Shown: positions 18,850-29,436 of the stretch, piece by piece
How the letters are laid out: every line of letters starts with the position of its first letter
Position numbering within the stretch: position 1 is the stretch's first letter
Assembly (NCBI RefSeq): GCF_020382885.2
Contig: NC_058496.1
Span: forward strand, 18,332,501 to 18,396,500
From: Scatophagus argus
Taxonomy: Eukaryota > Chordata > Actinopteri > Scatophagidae
DNA: 64,000 bases
Reading direction: 5' to 3'
Translations under genes and position numbers: made by a program
Notes under the pieces: generated by a model
The model's input: the letters and a program-made list of their open reading frames with translations, nothing else
Databases searched by the model: none
Told to the model about the DNA's origin: nothing

Positions 18850-21800
18850 TCAGTTACTGTCATGTGATGTCACACTGAGCTCTGTCCTTAGGGAATCCGG
18901 CAGGTCATAATAGATCCTCCTCATGTCAAACTCTTTTCTGTAGGGCAGCAAGTCCTGTAGTGTTACACTGTCATTCTGTTTGGTCCACACTGTTAGAGTA
19001 TACCTGTAAATCACAAGGGACAGCAGAAACATTTATTGAACAGTTCAAAGATATTAACATACCACATGTCATTCTTCTAAACAAAGAAAAACCCAAAAGC
19101 ACTTATTGCTTTACTCTACTTTGTCTTACTTCTAATGCTTTTTATGGCTGGAAGGATGTGGGCTAAAATTAATATTTGTGTTTGAACCGCGTTCCCTGTG
19201 ATGGCTTCAGCTGATACACAGTGTGCCCTGTGGTACTCAATACGTCCGACTTTTTCCACATTTTGTGCCGTTACAAGCCGAACTAGATCACAAACTGTTC
19301 TAGAGTTTAGCAACCTGACCTAAACTCAAACGGGTCCTGACAACGGGCCTTGTTTTGGGTCAGGTTCAGCCTGGGTTTTTGTGGGCTTGGGCTGGAGTAA
19401 TTTTAAATGTAACTTAATACAAAAATTCTTTCTCTCTTTGTCTGCAATGATGTGTGTCATATCTTTCAAGTAGATACAAAATGCTCACTGGGAAGCAGGA
19501 CGAGACACAGTGTGTTGCATTGGTCTGTTGAGTTAACAGTCAGTAATTGACAAAATAAAGTCAAAACTTGCTAAGTGGGAGCTTCCAGAAAACCCTGAAA
19601 GAGTGGAAGGCCTTTGCATCGTGAAACCATTCTGACCTTGTGACAACAGATACAAACCTAACAGACTTCACACAGTGTAAAGATTACACCATGATTCAGA
19701 CACACGACAGCAAACAAAATCACGCTGAACATTCAGAAGCAACTGACCACGGAGAACATTATGAAGCCTCACAGCATCTGCGCAAACAGTTCCAGTAAAA
19801 ATGACTATCAAACAAGGGTGTGGTAAATGTGGTAAATCGCATTCGACAACCTGGTAATGACACTCAACCATCAACTCTCTTCCTGGAGTGAAGCTCAGAG
19901 TACAACACACAAATAGGAAGTGTGATGTCATTCTCTGCTCAGGACATTACCATGCTACTCCATCTCTGCATAACAGGAACACTATATGGACACAACTATT
20001 GGGCCATCTGACCATTACACCAACAGGGAGTTTAATGACTTTACTTTCTAAATGCATAGACAGCTTTGCAGCTATAAGAGCTTCCACTCTTCTGGGAGTG
20101 TTTCTGTGAGAATTTTTGTCCATTCATGCAGTAGAGCAATAGTGAGGTCAGACACTGATGTTGGACCAAAAGGCCTGGCTCACAATCTCCGTTCCAGTTC
20201 ATCCTAACGGTGTTTGATGGGGTTGAGGTCAGGGCTCTGTGTGGGCCAGTCAAGTTCTTCCACACCAAACTCATCCAGCCATGTCTTTATGGAGCTTTGC
20301 TTTGCGCACTGGGACACAGTCATGTCATCTCTAAACTTTTGGCACAAGGTTGGAAGCCTAGCATTACCCAAAATGTCTTGAAAATGACCTTAAAAACAGC
20401 CCCATACCATGCCTGAGTTCAATAATAAAGAAGTGTGTTCCTATACTGTTGTCTATTTAGTGTAGTTGTAGTGTTACATTAATGATCAAAATATTGTATC
20501 TTTAACCTTTAATAGTTTAAAACAGTAGCTAAGTAATGTGAGGGCTACCAGTGTTCACACACAAGTGCACAGTGTGCTTCCAGACTATAAGGAGATGGTG
20601 GCCACAAAGTGCCTCTACGACAGAGCTGGCGAGAGCATTAGACTCACAGAACCACGGTGGCCACACTTATGGGAAGTATGCCAGATTGAAATACACCAGA
20701 ATTTTCTGTTATGACAGGATCTTAATGATAGGATGAGTAATGTGTAAAAGGTCCAGCAGTGGAACTAAGGGGATATAAAGCAGTAGGTCACTGTGTTGAC
20801 AATCACCTGTCTGACTGCTGCAGCAGCCATGTGAGCTGGGAGAACGACTGGGCCAGAAGAGCTGCACGCACTGGGAAGGTGACTGGATGTTTCAGGGTTC
20901 TACAAATCTCCTCCATCGCATGCACCATATCCCAGCTGTAACCTGAAAAACATTAAAAGAAAACAATGAGCACGCTTACCTCTCACCGTATGTGCAGGTT
21001 TTCACCAACCATTTATTTGAGGTACAGCTGTCTTCTCTGCCGGGAACTGCTTTGGAGCATAAGGCTGGTGATCTCCGTTTTTCTTGTTGTAAATAAATCT
21101 CATGTCCAGACCCAAACTAATGCTGAACATATCCACTGACAAATGACATGGTCTTTCACTACCATGAACAAACACACTAATATATTTTGACTCAGTCCCA
21201 CACACACACCATCTTGATGCTGGAAATATTCTCCAAAGGTAGATTAATCCACTACCGAAAATAGTCCCCAACAAATGCACTACTCCTGTTTGTTAAAACC
21301 TACCAGCTGTTACAGGGAATGACTTACACTTACACTGACCTGGATTTGTTGAAATCTTAACAGGATAACAGGACAACAACAACAATGCAAAGTGCACTGC
21401 ATGTGGGAAGCTGATCAGTTGTAAGTCAGAACACAGCACAGTGTCAGTGTAAATGAAAGTTCACTTTTGCCATCCTCTTTCTCCAGTGCTGGCATAGCAC
21501 TAAAACGAAGTATGAAAAAAGGTCTGGCTTTGTGAGCCTAAGTGAGTCAGCCAGCACTAGAACCCCACTAACATGTCCAAGGGTGTTTTCAGATACAGTC
21601 CTTTTTAAATGAACCAAACTCAGGAACCAACACGAAAGGGACTCAGTTCTTTTTGCTGCCACATTACGAGTTCATTTGGAAAGTGGACCGGTTCTCTTTC
21701 TGGTCCTCTTCAGCTCTGATGAGGCCTCAGATCTTTATTGCACTGGTTTATGGGTAACTGTCACTTGGAACAAGATGGCAGCTGCTATATTTGCCTTATT

Positions 21801-23930
21801 CACACTGCTGTGGTATGAAGTAAGATTAGCCCACAAGCCAAAACAGAATGTGATCTACCTAAGTCAAGGTCTGAGTTCGTTTGCTGTGTTCATATATGCC
21901 CGAGAAATGCTGACAAATCACTCTGAGTTTGTTTGGATGGCTTTTGTGATGTTGTCTGTGTACCAAAAGGGGTCAGTGCTGCCTCAGTGTAGCATAAAGC
22001 ACAGCCCTGTAACATCCATCCATTTTCTATACTGTTTATCCGTCAGGGCTGCGGAAGGGGTGTGTGTGTGTGTGTGTGTGTGCCACCCTGGACTGGTCAA
22101 CCACAGACAACCACACACTCACACGTGGGGGCTAACCACTGTACCGCCTACTCTGCTACATTTGTACAGAAAAAAAAGTAGAGAAATACATTCCAAATCA
22201 TACATTTCATTGTATGCGTTTACTTTGTGACAGTTTTGCTTTGTCCAAATCCTTTGTATTAACTTACTTCAACAACAACCCCCCCCCCCCCCCAAAATCC
22301 AAACAAACTTTTAAAAGAATAAAATTGCCTTGTTATCAAAATACTTCACCTCATATTGGTATAAAGACTGGGAATCAATAAGAAGAACTAGACCTCTAAC
22401 CTTTTAAAAAGACTTTTACTGTCAAAAATCACAAAAAGTAAAAGAATAATAGTAATAATAATAATAATAATAAGCGATAGAACAGATAATGTTTGACATT
22501 TTTGCTTGAAGAACTACTTGTCAAAATAGCTGAAAAACATTTTTTATAATAATAATTCACTAAGCGATTAACCAATTAATTAGGGCAGATATAATAACAA
22601 CTGGAATCCAAATCTGAATCTGAGTTCAAATTGGAGTTGATAAAATTCTGATGATACCCAACCCTAATTATTAGGCCTCCATGTCAGCACAGTCTGTGGT
22701 ACTGAAGTGTCTTCACCTGGGTTCTCTGTCCCTGCAGTCCATCCTGTCGTCCATCCAAGAGAGAGCACAGTGTGAGTGGGGAGAGCTGTTACAGCTGAAA
22801 GGAAAGCCTGAGGCTGCAAAGGTGTGGCCTGTCCCCCAGGACCAGAGAGAACGTCTGCATTGATCCAGACAGGTCGGCTTGCTTCAGCCAGAACCTCCTC
22901 CAGCAGGATCACAGATGGAGGCACCGCCTCCAGGCTACAGGCAGAGCACATCACCACGTTAGTGTCACACTCAACCACACATCACTTAGAAGGACGCTGA
23001 GTCTCACCTCTTAAAATCTAGTTTAATTCCCTTGTTGTGCGCCTTCACTCCTTCCAGCCACTCCCTCAGGGTGATGTCACTGTCTGTGTCAGGAGGATGT
23101 GCCATGATTGGCTCTTTGGGATCATAGCTTCTCATGATTATATCAGCCTCAATCATATGAGTGGGACCTGAGGGTGAAAGCTGTTGATTAAAGTGGCAAG
23201 TGAAGGTTGTGCTTATTCACTTCAGACTAAATTCCCATTTGACATGACTAGAGTATAATTTTCTTAGTTTTGTCCAGGTATTATGATTGACTATTCTCTC
23301 TGCTATCTCTTTGTGTCCGGCCCTCTCGTGAACTTGTGTTTATTCCAATGAATATTTCCAACTAACCTAACTTGTGAAGATTCAACTGAATGCTTGTTTT
23401 GGAGGCTGTTGAACTGCACTGCCACATAAAAAGAGAAGTGTCTGTGATAATCTGTGCACATCGTTTCTGTCAATGAGTCTTCTTATTTTCACGACTAATT
23501 TAACCTTTTAAAATGACTTTTACTGTCAAAAATGACAAAAATTTCTCCAGAGCTCCATCTGCATCACCTCCTTCCCTGTGCTTCTACCCTGCCTGCCGTC
23601 CCTGCTCATCAACTAACCTGCTGCTCCTGCTTTCGCTGTTCACGACCCAACCTGCCCACCAGGAGCTGCCTCCATCAGCTCTCCCCTGACTCAACATTCC
23701 CCATTTATCTGCTTTCCTGCCTGTACAGCATCCATTGCACGTCCTGGGGGAGGGATCCCTCCTCTGCTGCTCACCCTGAGGTTTCTCCCACGCTAGACGT
23801 CAAACCCACCTGTGAGAGCCTCCGTCAGCCTGCTCCTGCTGTTGACAGCGTGCGACCATCTGACCTCAGCAGCGTCCTTCCTCTTTATGTGTCTGTGCCT
23901 CAGCAAGTACTCCAGCGTCTGCTCAGACAT
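18850..23930 (-). CDS. fam151b: FAM151B (menorin/DUF2181 family), five exons, complete
   Basis: On the minus strand the exons are 23930-23810, 23167-23008, 22934-22717, 20942-20807 and 19003-18850, all with GT-AG borders and matching phases, for 262 residues (human about 276). The family fold resembles glycerophosphodiester phosphodiesterases; no enzymatic activity is firmly established. Loss of mouse Fam151b causes photoreceptor degeneration, and the relative menorin shapes sensory dendrites in worms. Diagnostic blocks are THMIEADIIM, EPIMAHPPDTDSDITLREWL, NKGIKLDFK, RPVWINADVLSGPGG, LSLGWTTGW, GYSWDMVHAMEEI, HPVTFPVRAALLAQS, RYTLTVWT and the short C-terminus. The ATG at 23930-23928 gives MSEQTLEYLLRH, equivalent to the region after the human N-terminal extension. 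A TAG acceptor-like signal just before it leaves open an extra upstream exon. It is convergent with ankrd34b, as in mammals. Confidence 0.94.
19985..20415 (-). mobile_element. Tc1/mariner-like transposase remnant in fam151b intron 4
   Basis: On the minus strand, about 20200-20320 encodes DEFGVEELDWPTQSPDLNPI followed by KHR, a stop and DELE. This is the C-terminal part of a Tc1-like DDE transposase, where WPxQSPDLNPIE precedes the last catalytic Glu. Here that Glu is replaced by Lys and a stop codon follows, so the copy is dead. Flanking sequence has frameshifts and no clear terminal inverted repeats. Confidence 0.75.
22013..22150 (+). repeat. Teleost interspersed repeat, degraded, with (GT)n insertion
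   Basis: The blocks ATCCATCCATTTTCTATACT, TTATCCGTCAGGGC, CCACCCTGGACTGGTC and GGGGCTAACCACTGTACCGC have the same order as in the better copy at 60620-60960. A (GT)n tract (22061-22082) interrupts it. It lies in fam151b intron 3. Confidence 0.6.
22279..22293 (+). repeat. Poly-C tract
   Basis: An uninterrupted run of about 15 C lies in fam151b intron 3. Such runs are often length-variable or mis-assembled. Confidence 0.8.
23535..23798 (+). mobile_element. LINE-type 3' fragment in fam151b intron 1
   Basis: The C/T-rich stretch ends in TCCTGGGGGAGGGATCCCTC and CTCTGCTGCTCACCCTGAGG followed by TTTCTCCCACG, a segment typical of the region before the tail of teleost LINE copies (compare CTCGAGGTTTCTGCC in the element at 58085-59006). 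The fragment stops about 12 bases from the exon 1 splice donor at 23809. Confidence 0.5.
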
Positions 23931-25040
23931 CCTCTCTACGAACAGAAACAGCGCTTTATTATCTCACAGTATCATTTCAGTCTCCTTGGTAACGATCAGT
24001 AGAGTGAGAAGGTACTGTAATGTTAGCTAGCTGCACTGCTACGAATGACGTGGACAGCAGCTGAAAGTAGGAAACAGTCTTCACATATTTTAGCGGGTTT
24101 ACCCTTTAAATTCCAAACGATGACAAGTGTAAAACATGCGGTTAAAATCAAAGCACAAGTGCGTAAATTAAAATTCCTCTTCATAGCGCATTAGTTCTTC
24201 TTCTTCTTGTTTAATAGCGGGAGGTATTGCGTTTTAGAATCATACCGCCCCCTACCGTACAGGAGAATCCCCGATTTCAATTAACGTGAATTAAAAAAAC
24301 AAATCTCATCATTAATGCATGCAATTAATCTCCAACGAGACTTTATATTTTCCTTCCTCAATGCTAAATAAATTTTTAAAAACTCCTACCACACATTTTT
24401 GTTTTTATACTTCCTGCAGAGACAGATGTTCAACCATTTCTTCTTCTAATCCAAAGACATGTAGGTTAGGTTAATTAATGACTTTAAACTGTGTGCGCGA
24501 ATGCAAGTCGTTGTTTGTCTCTATATGTCAGCCCAGTGATGGACGGGTGACCTGTCCAAGTAAGTATATAAACCCACTATCCAAGATTTTAAAGATAATC
24601 CCAATAATGTCACGTTAGGACACATACAATACATAAAAGCAACACAACGGAGATAGTAAAAAAACCTGACATACAGGGCATACTAGCCCTAACCATAACA
24701 CATTGCACCTTGAGTCAAGGGTTAAAACAGCAACAATTTTCCTCCCTGCTTGTAAAAGTAATTCTAAAGTAATGCATTTGCAGTTCATTCCATACTCTGA
24801 GTACACGAAAAGAGGAAGCATTTCTGCCAAGTGCTGAGTGCACCCTGTGGACATGTAAAAGTGTGTAGTTTGTGAGCAACACTTTTTGTATTACACATAG
24901 TTATTTTTGTCTATTTTAGTCCCTAGTATGAGCACCAAACTATCTTCACAGATAGACAGTTTTGTTTTTTATACCAAATTATTATTATATGGTCATACCA
25001 ATAAAGTGAATTTTGATTAAAAGCTTGCAGTGCATCTGTT
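23931..25040. other. fam151b-C2 gene divergent interval
   Basis: This separates the minus-strand start of fam151b from the plus-strand first C2 gene, so both promoters should lie here. No strong TATA box or CpG-rich block is obvious at the fam151b end. It holds two repeat fragments: about 24196-24262 (TTCTTCTTCTTGTTTAATAG, then CCGCCCCCTACCGTAC), a common teleost dispersed sequence, and 24440-24562, an opposite-strand relative of the repeat at 60620-60960. Confidence 0.5.
24440..24562 (-). repeat. Teleost interspersed repeat fragment
   Basis: CCAAAGACATGTAGGTTAGG, TTAATTAATGACTTTAAACT, then GTTTGTCTCTATATGTCAGC and CCAGTGATGGACGGGTGACC form the reverse-orientation counterpart of the repeat at 60620-60960. 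It lies between fam151b and the first C2 gene. Confidence 0.55.
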
Positions 25041-25044
25041 CTTA

Positions 25045-25193
25045 TAATATTGCATAACGCTGAGAGTGCAGCAGATTGTGCTTCAGTAAGCGTTTTATGG
25101 GAGGGCTTTTATCAAACTGATATGAGTTCTGCTGGCCTTTAAAAATGAGCAACAGCAGATGGAAAAGTGAGAAGAAAGGTATCAGGACTACAG
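25045..25193 (+). promoter_or_regulatory. Promoter and untranslated exon 1 of C2 gene copy 1
   Basis: This block is clearly related to 30350-30514 upstream of copy 2. Shared parts include GCTGAGAGTG, GCAG(A/G)TTGTG, AAACTGATATGAG, a TATA-like CCTTTAAAAA (25136-25145) and a final GGCTACAG/GACTACAG followed by GTAAG. The exon ends at 25193. An ATG at 25145-25147 would be in frame with the signal peptide after splicing, adding 22 residues, but it overlaps the TATA-like box. The homologous exon of copy 2 has an in-frame stop, so I treat the exon as noncoding. Confidence 0.6.
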
Positions 25194-26457
25194 GTAAGAA
25201 TTGCACATCTAATCTCACAGCGCTGGCCAGTCGAGTTTTTTCATTTTCCCTTTCCACTTCTTCAAACTGATGCATGTTGTCAGGTCATTGCTGCCATGAC
25301 TGTCCTTATTTACAAGTTATTCCTTTCAGTCAATATTTATCATCGCTTTCTGTGCATGCTACTACTGACACTCAACTATTATGACTAGCAGTGCCTCATG
25401 TCCTGCAGCAGTACCGCAACTACTGCTACTTCACAGTTCACTAATACTTTACTACTACTTCACTAATAGTTTTTTTTCTTTATAAAAAAAATGATTTTAT
25501 TTTATCCAGTTCAACAATAGCTATAATCGATATTCAGAAGTGTTTGATATATAAATAAGGATAGATTCAAAGTTTGTGAATGTAGGTAAAGCTGTGAAAG
25601 GAGAAACAGGCCAAACAAATCCAGCTGTTATGGAGCTAAATTTTCACACTCACACTCAACGATGCAACATCTCTTTAATGTCTCATTCAACGAGTTTTAC
25701 GTGCAAAGACGATAACCACATGGACTATCTTTCAGGGGTGGAGCTGTTTTTTTAAGTTAAAGCAGCTGCTGCCACACAGAAATTTCACAGTTGCCCTCCT
25801 GTTTGTACCTTATCAGCAGCTCCCTTTTATAAGGTTTTAGACACACTTAGTTATGTCAGATAATGGCCTTTAATTAAAAGAGTACTCCAGTCCACTAATA
25901 GCTTACATTAAAGTTCACAAGAGACCATAGAAAAAGGCCAAAATGTAAACAGTAGATACCAAGATGTCTTGACTTTTAGTTTCCTAGCGCCAAGCAAGCT
26001 CCAGCAACACTGGATTCTACAGTTCCAATAATGGAACTTGATTTCTTTTTCATTCACTTCTTTCAAACTCCACATCTACAGTTTGTAATCCAGACTTTAT
26101 TTTATAAAGTTGTGCTCTCCCAGCCCAAACTGAGATAACCTGATGACATCAGTGAGGCATCTAACAAGACAGCTTCTTCCAGGGAAAAAACAACCAAGAA
26201 AAAATTAAAAAAAAAAAAAAAAAAAATTTCTTAGCAGCAGAATTTTTCTAAATTGACCCAAAAGCAATGTCTCAAGCCAGTGTTCGACAAGTGAGTTTCT
26301 CTGCTTTTTTAAAGTTTGGTGACACATTTGGTGTACATGTTAGGCTACAGCTAGTAAACTTGAAACCCTAACATGACATTAAATTTAAATAGTGAAAAAT
26401 TAGATATAGGAAGACATTTCTGAATGCTTGCTAACATCTAGATTTGTTGTTCCACAG
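25194..26457 (+). other. Intron 1 of C2 gene copy 1
   Basis: It runs from the donor CAG|GTAAGA to the acceptor TTGTTCCACAG|TG. It is AT-rich, with an A-run at 26207-26226. The last 100 bases are shared with the pseudogene upstream flank (29134-29260). No other exon, and in particular no MACPF-type coding sequence, is visible. Confidence 0.6.
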
Positions 26458-26474
26458 TGAAGGCAAGTGAAGCC

Positions 26475-26861
26475 ATGGCCTCCAGTCTTCCTCTTCTTTT
26501 GCTGGTCCTGTGCTGTCTGAGTGTGGCTCAGTCCCAGTTGAAGGTGTTTGACCTACGAGCCAACGATCTTCCCTCTGATTTGTTGGGAATCACAGATGGC
26601 TATGTCAAGGTGATCTGTGGTTTTGAGAAAGTGGGTCAAACATCCATCCGCGACAACAACGCAAACCCCTGGTGGGAGGAGGAGTTCACCTACTTTCAGG
26701 CCCTGGAGAACGACGTACTGAGGCTTGAGGTTCATGACAGTGACGTTCTCTTTGATGACCTGGTGGGCGTCTGCCAGAGACAGATCAAGCTGGGAACACA
26801 CGAGCACGAGTGCTTTCTGGAGAAAGGCGGCACCCTCCATTATTCCTACACCCTCGGCTGA
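26475..26861 (+). CDS. Secreted single C2-domain protein, perforin-C2-like, copy 1
   Basis: The exon begins at 26458; ATG 26475-26477 opens a 128-residue protein with stop at 26859-26861. Residues 1-19/20 are a classic signal peptide (MASSLPLLLLVLCCLSVAQS), and the rest is one C2 domain. Calcium-loop residues are present: DLLGITDGYVKV for loop 1, and HDSDVLFDD for loop 3 with its Asp cluster. The end, KLGTHEHECF..GGTLHYSYTLG, resembles the C-terminal C2 domain of perforin, which binds membranes in a calcium-dependent way. No MACPF pore domain is encoded here or nearby, so this is a stand-alone secreted C2 protein rather than a perforin. I do not know an established name. Calcium and lipid binding are inferred from the family. 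A processing signal AATAAA follows at 27021-27026. It is the first member of a tandem array with 29275-29436 and 32543-32929. Confidence 0.85.
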   Translation: MASSLPLLLLVLCCLSVAQSQLKVFDLRANDLPSDLLGITDGYVKVICGFEKVGQTSIRDNNANPWWEEEFTYFQALENDVLRLEVHDSDVLFDDLVGVCQRQIKLGTHEHECFLEKGGTLHYSYTLG

Positions 26862-27955
26862 AGCAGTCATTAGCCATATGTAGATGTAGCTGACGTTCAG
26901 TCTTTAGATCCACCTGCACATCCCTCAGAATATTTTAGGTGTTAGGCTCTTTGACCCAAATCTGAGTCACCATTTCAGATTAGACCATAAAATTATTTAC
27001 TTTAACTGGTTACCACAAACAATAAACCTTATTCTGGCAATGCTGTCGCTCTATACCATTGGATAGTTTAGCTGTATGTGACAGTACAGGCAGTTTATAT
27101 TTACTACAACTAGCATGACTACATCTTGGCATATGGCTTTAAGAGACTGGTGTGCAGGTTCTCATTCCATTATTCAGACAAATCACATTCACATTATCCA
27201 AAAAGATCCAACCAGTTTTACTGAATAAACCCTGTGAGCATTCATTCCAGTGTTTTTATTATGCTTTTCTGTTGAGCTCTTACCCTGTTTGTCACATAGA
27301 AGTAAACCTTACCCTGTAATTTATAGTGGAATATCATCAAACATACAAAATGCTTGGAGGCTCCTGCTGGTACTTGATTGTAGGCACAATGGAAAAAAAC
27401 AGGTGATGGGGTAAGGCAGTAACAATCAGGAATTTTGGAGGAGAGTAAAAATAAACTATTGAGCATTGAGCATGGATCTGTTATATCTGTCTTCCACTTC
27501 ATTATATGATTTTGAACAATAAATAATTTGAGTAATGTGTCTATACTGCAGCAGGTCAAAACAGATGGAACACAAAGCAAACTCTCTCAAGTGCACAGTG
27601 GTGGAAGGCTTATACTGTCAACTGAGGACAAATACAACATATAGATGAAGACTGATCAAACACAGCTAATGTTGAATACTAAATGACACAGAGCTACAGC
27701 ACTCCTGCCTCTCTTTCTCACATTATTGCAGAATTCCAACATTGTAACAATTTGCCACAGTGACACAATTAATCAAGGTTGCATTTCAAAGGTATAATTG
27801 GCTCATTTCATGCTTATCAAAACTTGTTCCAAATTAATAGAATATTTCTTTTTGTGACTTTGATGACCAGATAGGTTTAGGACCAAGATTTGTTTTTCTT
27901 TGTTCTCACGGTTCATAAAAAACTGAAACAGCTAAAATTACTTTTAAATTAACAA
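26661..27955 (+). repeat. Tandem duplication block, copy 1 (C2 3' half and downstream)
   Basis: From GCAAACCCCTGGTGGGAGGA in the coding exon, through the 3' untranslated region, to about 27955, the sequence is almost base-for-base the same as 32729-34030 (offset near 6,070). Differences are a handful of substitutions, one replaced stretch after ATATTTTAGG (26937), and small insertions such as TTTTTATTCAGA in the other copy. Confidence 0.85.
27021..27026 (+). promoter_or_regulatory. Polyadenylation signal, C2 copy 1
   Basis: AATAAA lies 160 bases after the stop codon, and the identical context is kept in copy 2 at 33081-33086. Confidence 0.6.
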
Positions 27956-28084
27956 AGCTCCTCCTCCTCCTATGTCGCAGAAGACATAGCCTGTTTAGAC
28001 TGTCATAGGAAAGAAAACTTATAAGTAAAAGTCTTCTTTTGAATGTGGGTGTATGTGTACCTGTCTCTAACAAGACGACCTCTT

Positions 28085-28700
28085 CTAGTGATGTTTCGTT
28101 TGTGAACGATTCATTCAATCTTTTATGAGTCGGGAGTAATGAGTCCTCTCAGTGAGCGATTCGTTCATTTTCATGCAGTACCTTCTCTCACTACATGACA
28201 GGCTGCTGCGTAAGCTCAGTCAGCAGGACAGCAGGAAACAGAAATGATTAGTTCACGACTCACTCAACTGTGTGTCCGTCCTCAGGTCCTCGTTCTTTTG
28301 TCACATGACAGCCAGGCAGCTCAGGCTGGGTGGCGAGCAACAAGCACTACAGTTCGTTTGCTGTAAAAATGAACTAAATGACTCAAAAAAAGATTCGTTC
28401 AATTTACCGCTCGAGAGTGAACCATCCGATTCAATAAAAAGAGTCGAACTTGCCAAACACTGACACACACGGACGTAATTTGGGCGGGGGGGGGACACAG
28501 GGGACATGTCCCCTGCACTTTTTCAAAAAGCCGTTTTGGTCCCCTGCACTTTATACAGTCCAAAAACAATGTTACGCTGTAGTAAACTGAGACTCGTCAG
28601 GCACTAGGACCAACCGGAAAACGGTCGCTCAAAATGAACCCTGTTTCCCTTAGTTTAGACCGCCCACAAGCTCCTCGATTGGCTCTGACGTTTCTTGTGT
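28085..28700. repeat. Probable DNA-transposon-derived repeat block
   Basis: The block is rich in GATTCGTTC/GAACGA-type motifs in both orientations (28105, 28160, 28395). It is followed by a G-run and a segment with ACATGTCCCCTGCACTTTTT, a combination that recurs in teleost genomes. I could not define ends or a transposase. The family assignment is weak. Confidence 0.35.
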
Positions 28701-28935
28701 GATTGGCCGTCCCTGCTGTCACTCCACCTGGCTTGCACACCGGTCTGCTGGTCTGCGCTCAGGAGTCCTTGTTAATCTGTTTGTTAATCTGCCTGGCCTG
28801 GGTCACGTCAGTTGGAGGGATTGTAATATCAGAGGTTTCATTTACATTAACCTTTGAATCGGTGTCCATGTGCGCATGTGCGATGTCTTAAAAAAAGAAA
28901 AGTGGACATAAGAGACTTCTTTAGAAGTCAAAGTG

Positions 28936-29120
28936 GAAGTTACTCAAAGAAATGCGTTACACCCATCCTGCAACACCTTCACTGGCTCCAATAAAGCAGC
29001 ATATCCACTTCAGAGCCCTCCTCATCATCTACAAAGCTCCCAATAATCTTGTAAAGTGTATTAGTTTTATTGATCAGAGTTTTATTAAACATACTTGTGT
29101 TCTGTCTTCTGAAATGGTTA
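28936..29120 (+). mobile_element. LINE reverse-transcriptase C-terminal fragment
   Basis: The plus-strand frame reads PIKQHIHFRALLIIYKAPNN, the decayed form of the LPIKxRIxFKxLLLTYKALNG block near the end of L2/CR1-type LINE polymerases. Upstream, CACCCATCCTGCAACACC fits the preceding ITPVLQxLHW block in another frame. It lies just before the C2 pseudogene. Confidence 0.6.
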
Positions 29121-29274
29121 TGATGATTTCATGTTAAATAACAGCTAGTAAATTTGACATTTAAATAGGTTAATTAAGTAGATAAATTTAAACAATGAAA
29201 AGTTAGATACAAGAAGACTTTTCCGAATGCTAGCTAAAATCTAGATTAGTTGTTCCACAGCGTCCTGTGAAGCC

Positions 29275-29436
29275 ATGGCCTCCAGTCTCCCTCTTATCTT
29301 GCCGGTCCTGTGCTGTCTGAGTGTGACTCAGTGTGACTCAGGTGAAGGAGCCACCATCTTCCCGCTGACTTGTTGGGAATCACAGCTGGCTATGTTAAGG
29401 TCTTCTGTGGTTTGGACAAAGGATCAAACGTCCATT
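29275..29436 (+). pseudogene. Truncated pseudogene of the secreted C2-domain gene
   Basis: The start MASSLPLILPVLCCLSVTQ copies the copy 1 signal peptide, and the upstream flank including a TTGTTCCACAG acceptor (29250-29260) matches 26360-26457. After the signal peptide a short deletion and rearrangement (GTGTGACTCA duplicated, then AGGAGCCACC) shift the frame. The C2 start is still readable in another frame as DLLGITAGYVKVFCGLDKGS, with the loop 1 Asp changed to Ala. Homology stops near 29436, so the C-terminal half of the domain is missing. It derives from the copy 1 type rather than copy 2. Confidence 0.8.

Noticed and set aside
18700-18850. Continuation of the fam151b frame past its TGA, with CVLCGQQVERGKS, suggesting a selenocysteine codon or an extra exon
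   Set aside because: The human protein ends at about the same place, the downstream residues do not match the family, and no selenocysteine insertion element was recognised. It is treated as 3' untranslated sequence.
20551-20736. Short frame that could be a transposase piece
   Set aside because: No recognisable motif could be matched; only the neighbouring 19985-20415 block is supported as Tc1-like.
21676-22230. 184-codon plus-strand frame inside fam151b intron 3
   Set aside because: It runs into a known interspersed repeat and a (GT)n tract, and shows no family resemblance.
25145-26474. Spliced in-frame ATG in exon 1 giving C2 copy 1 a 22-residue N-terminal extension
   Set aside because: The ATG overlaps the TATA-like box, it would place the signal peptide internally, and the homologous exon of copy 2 has an in-frame stop.
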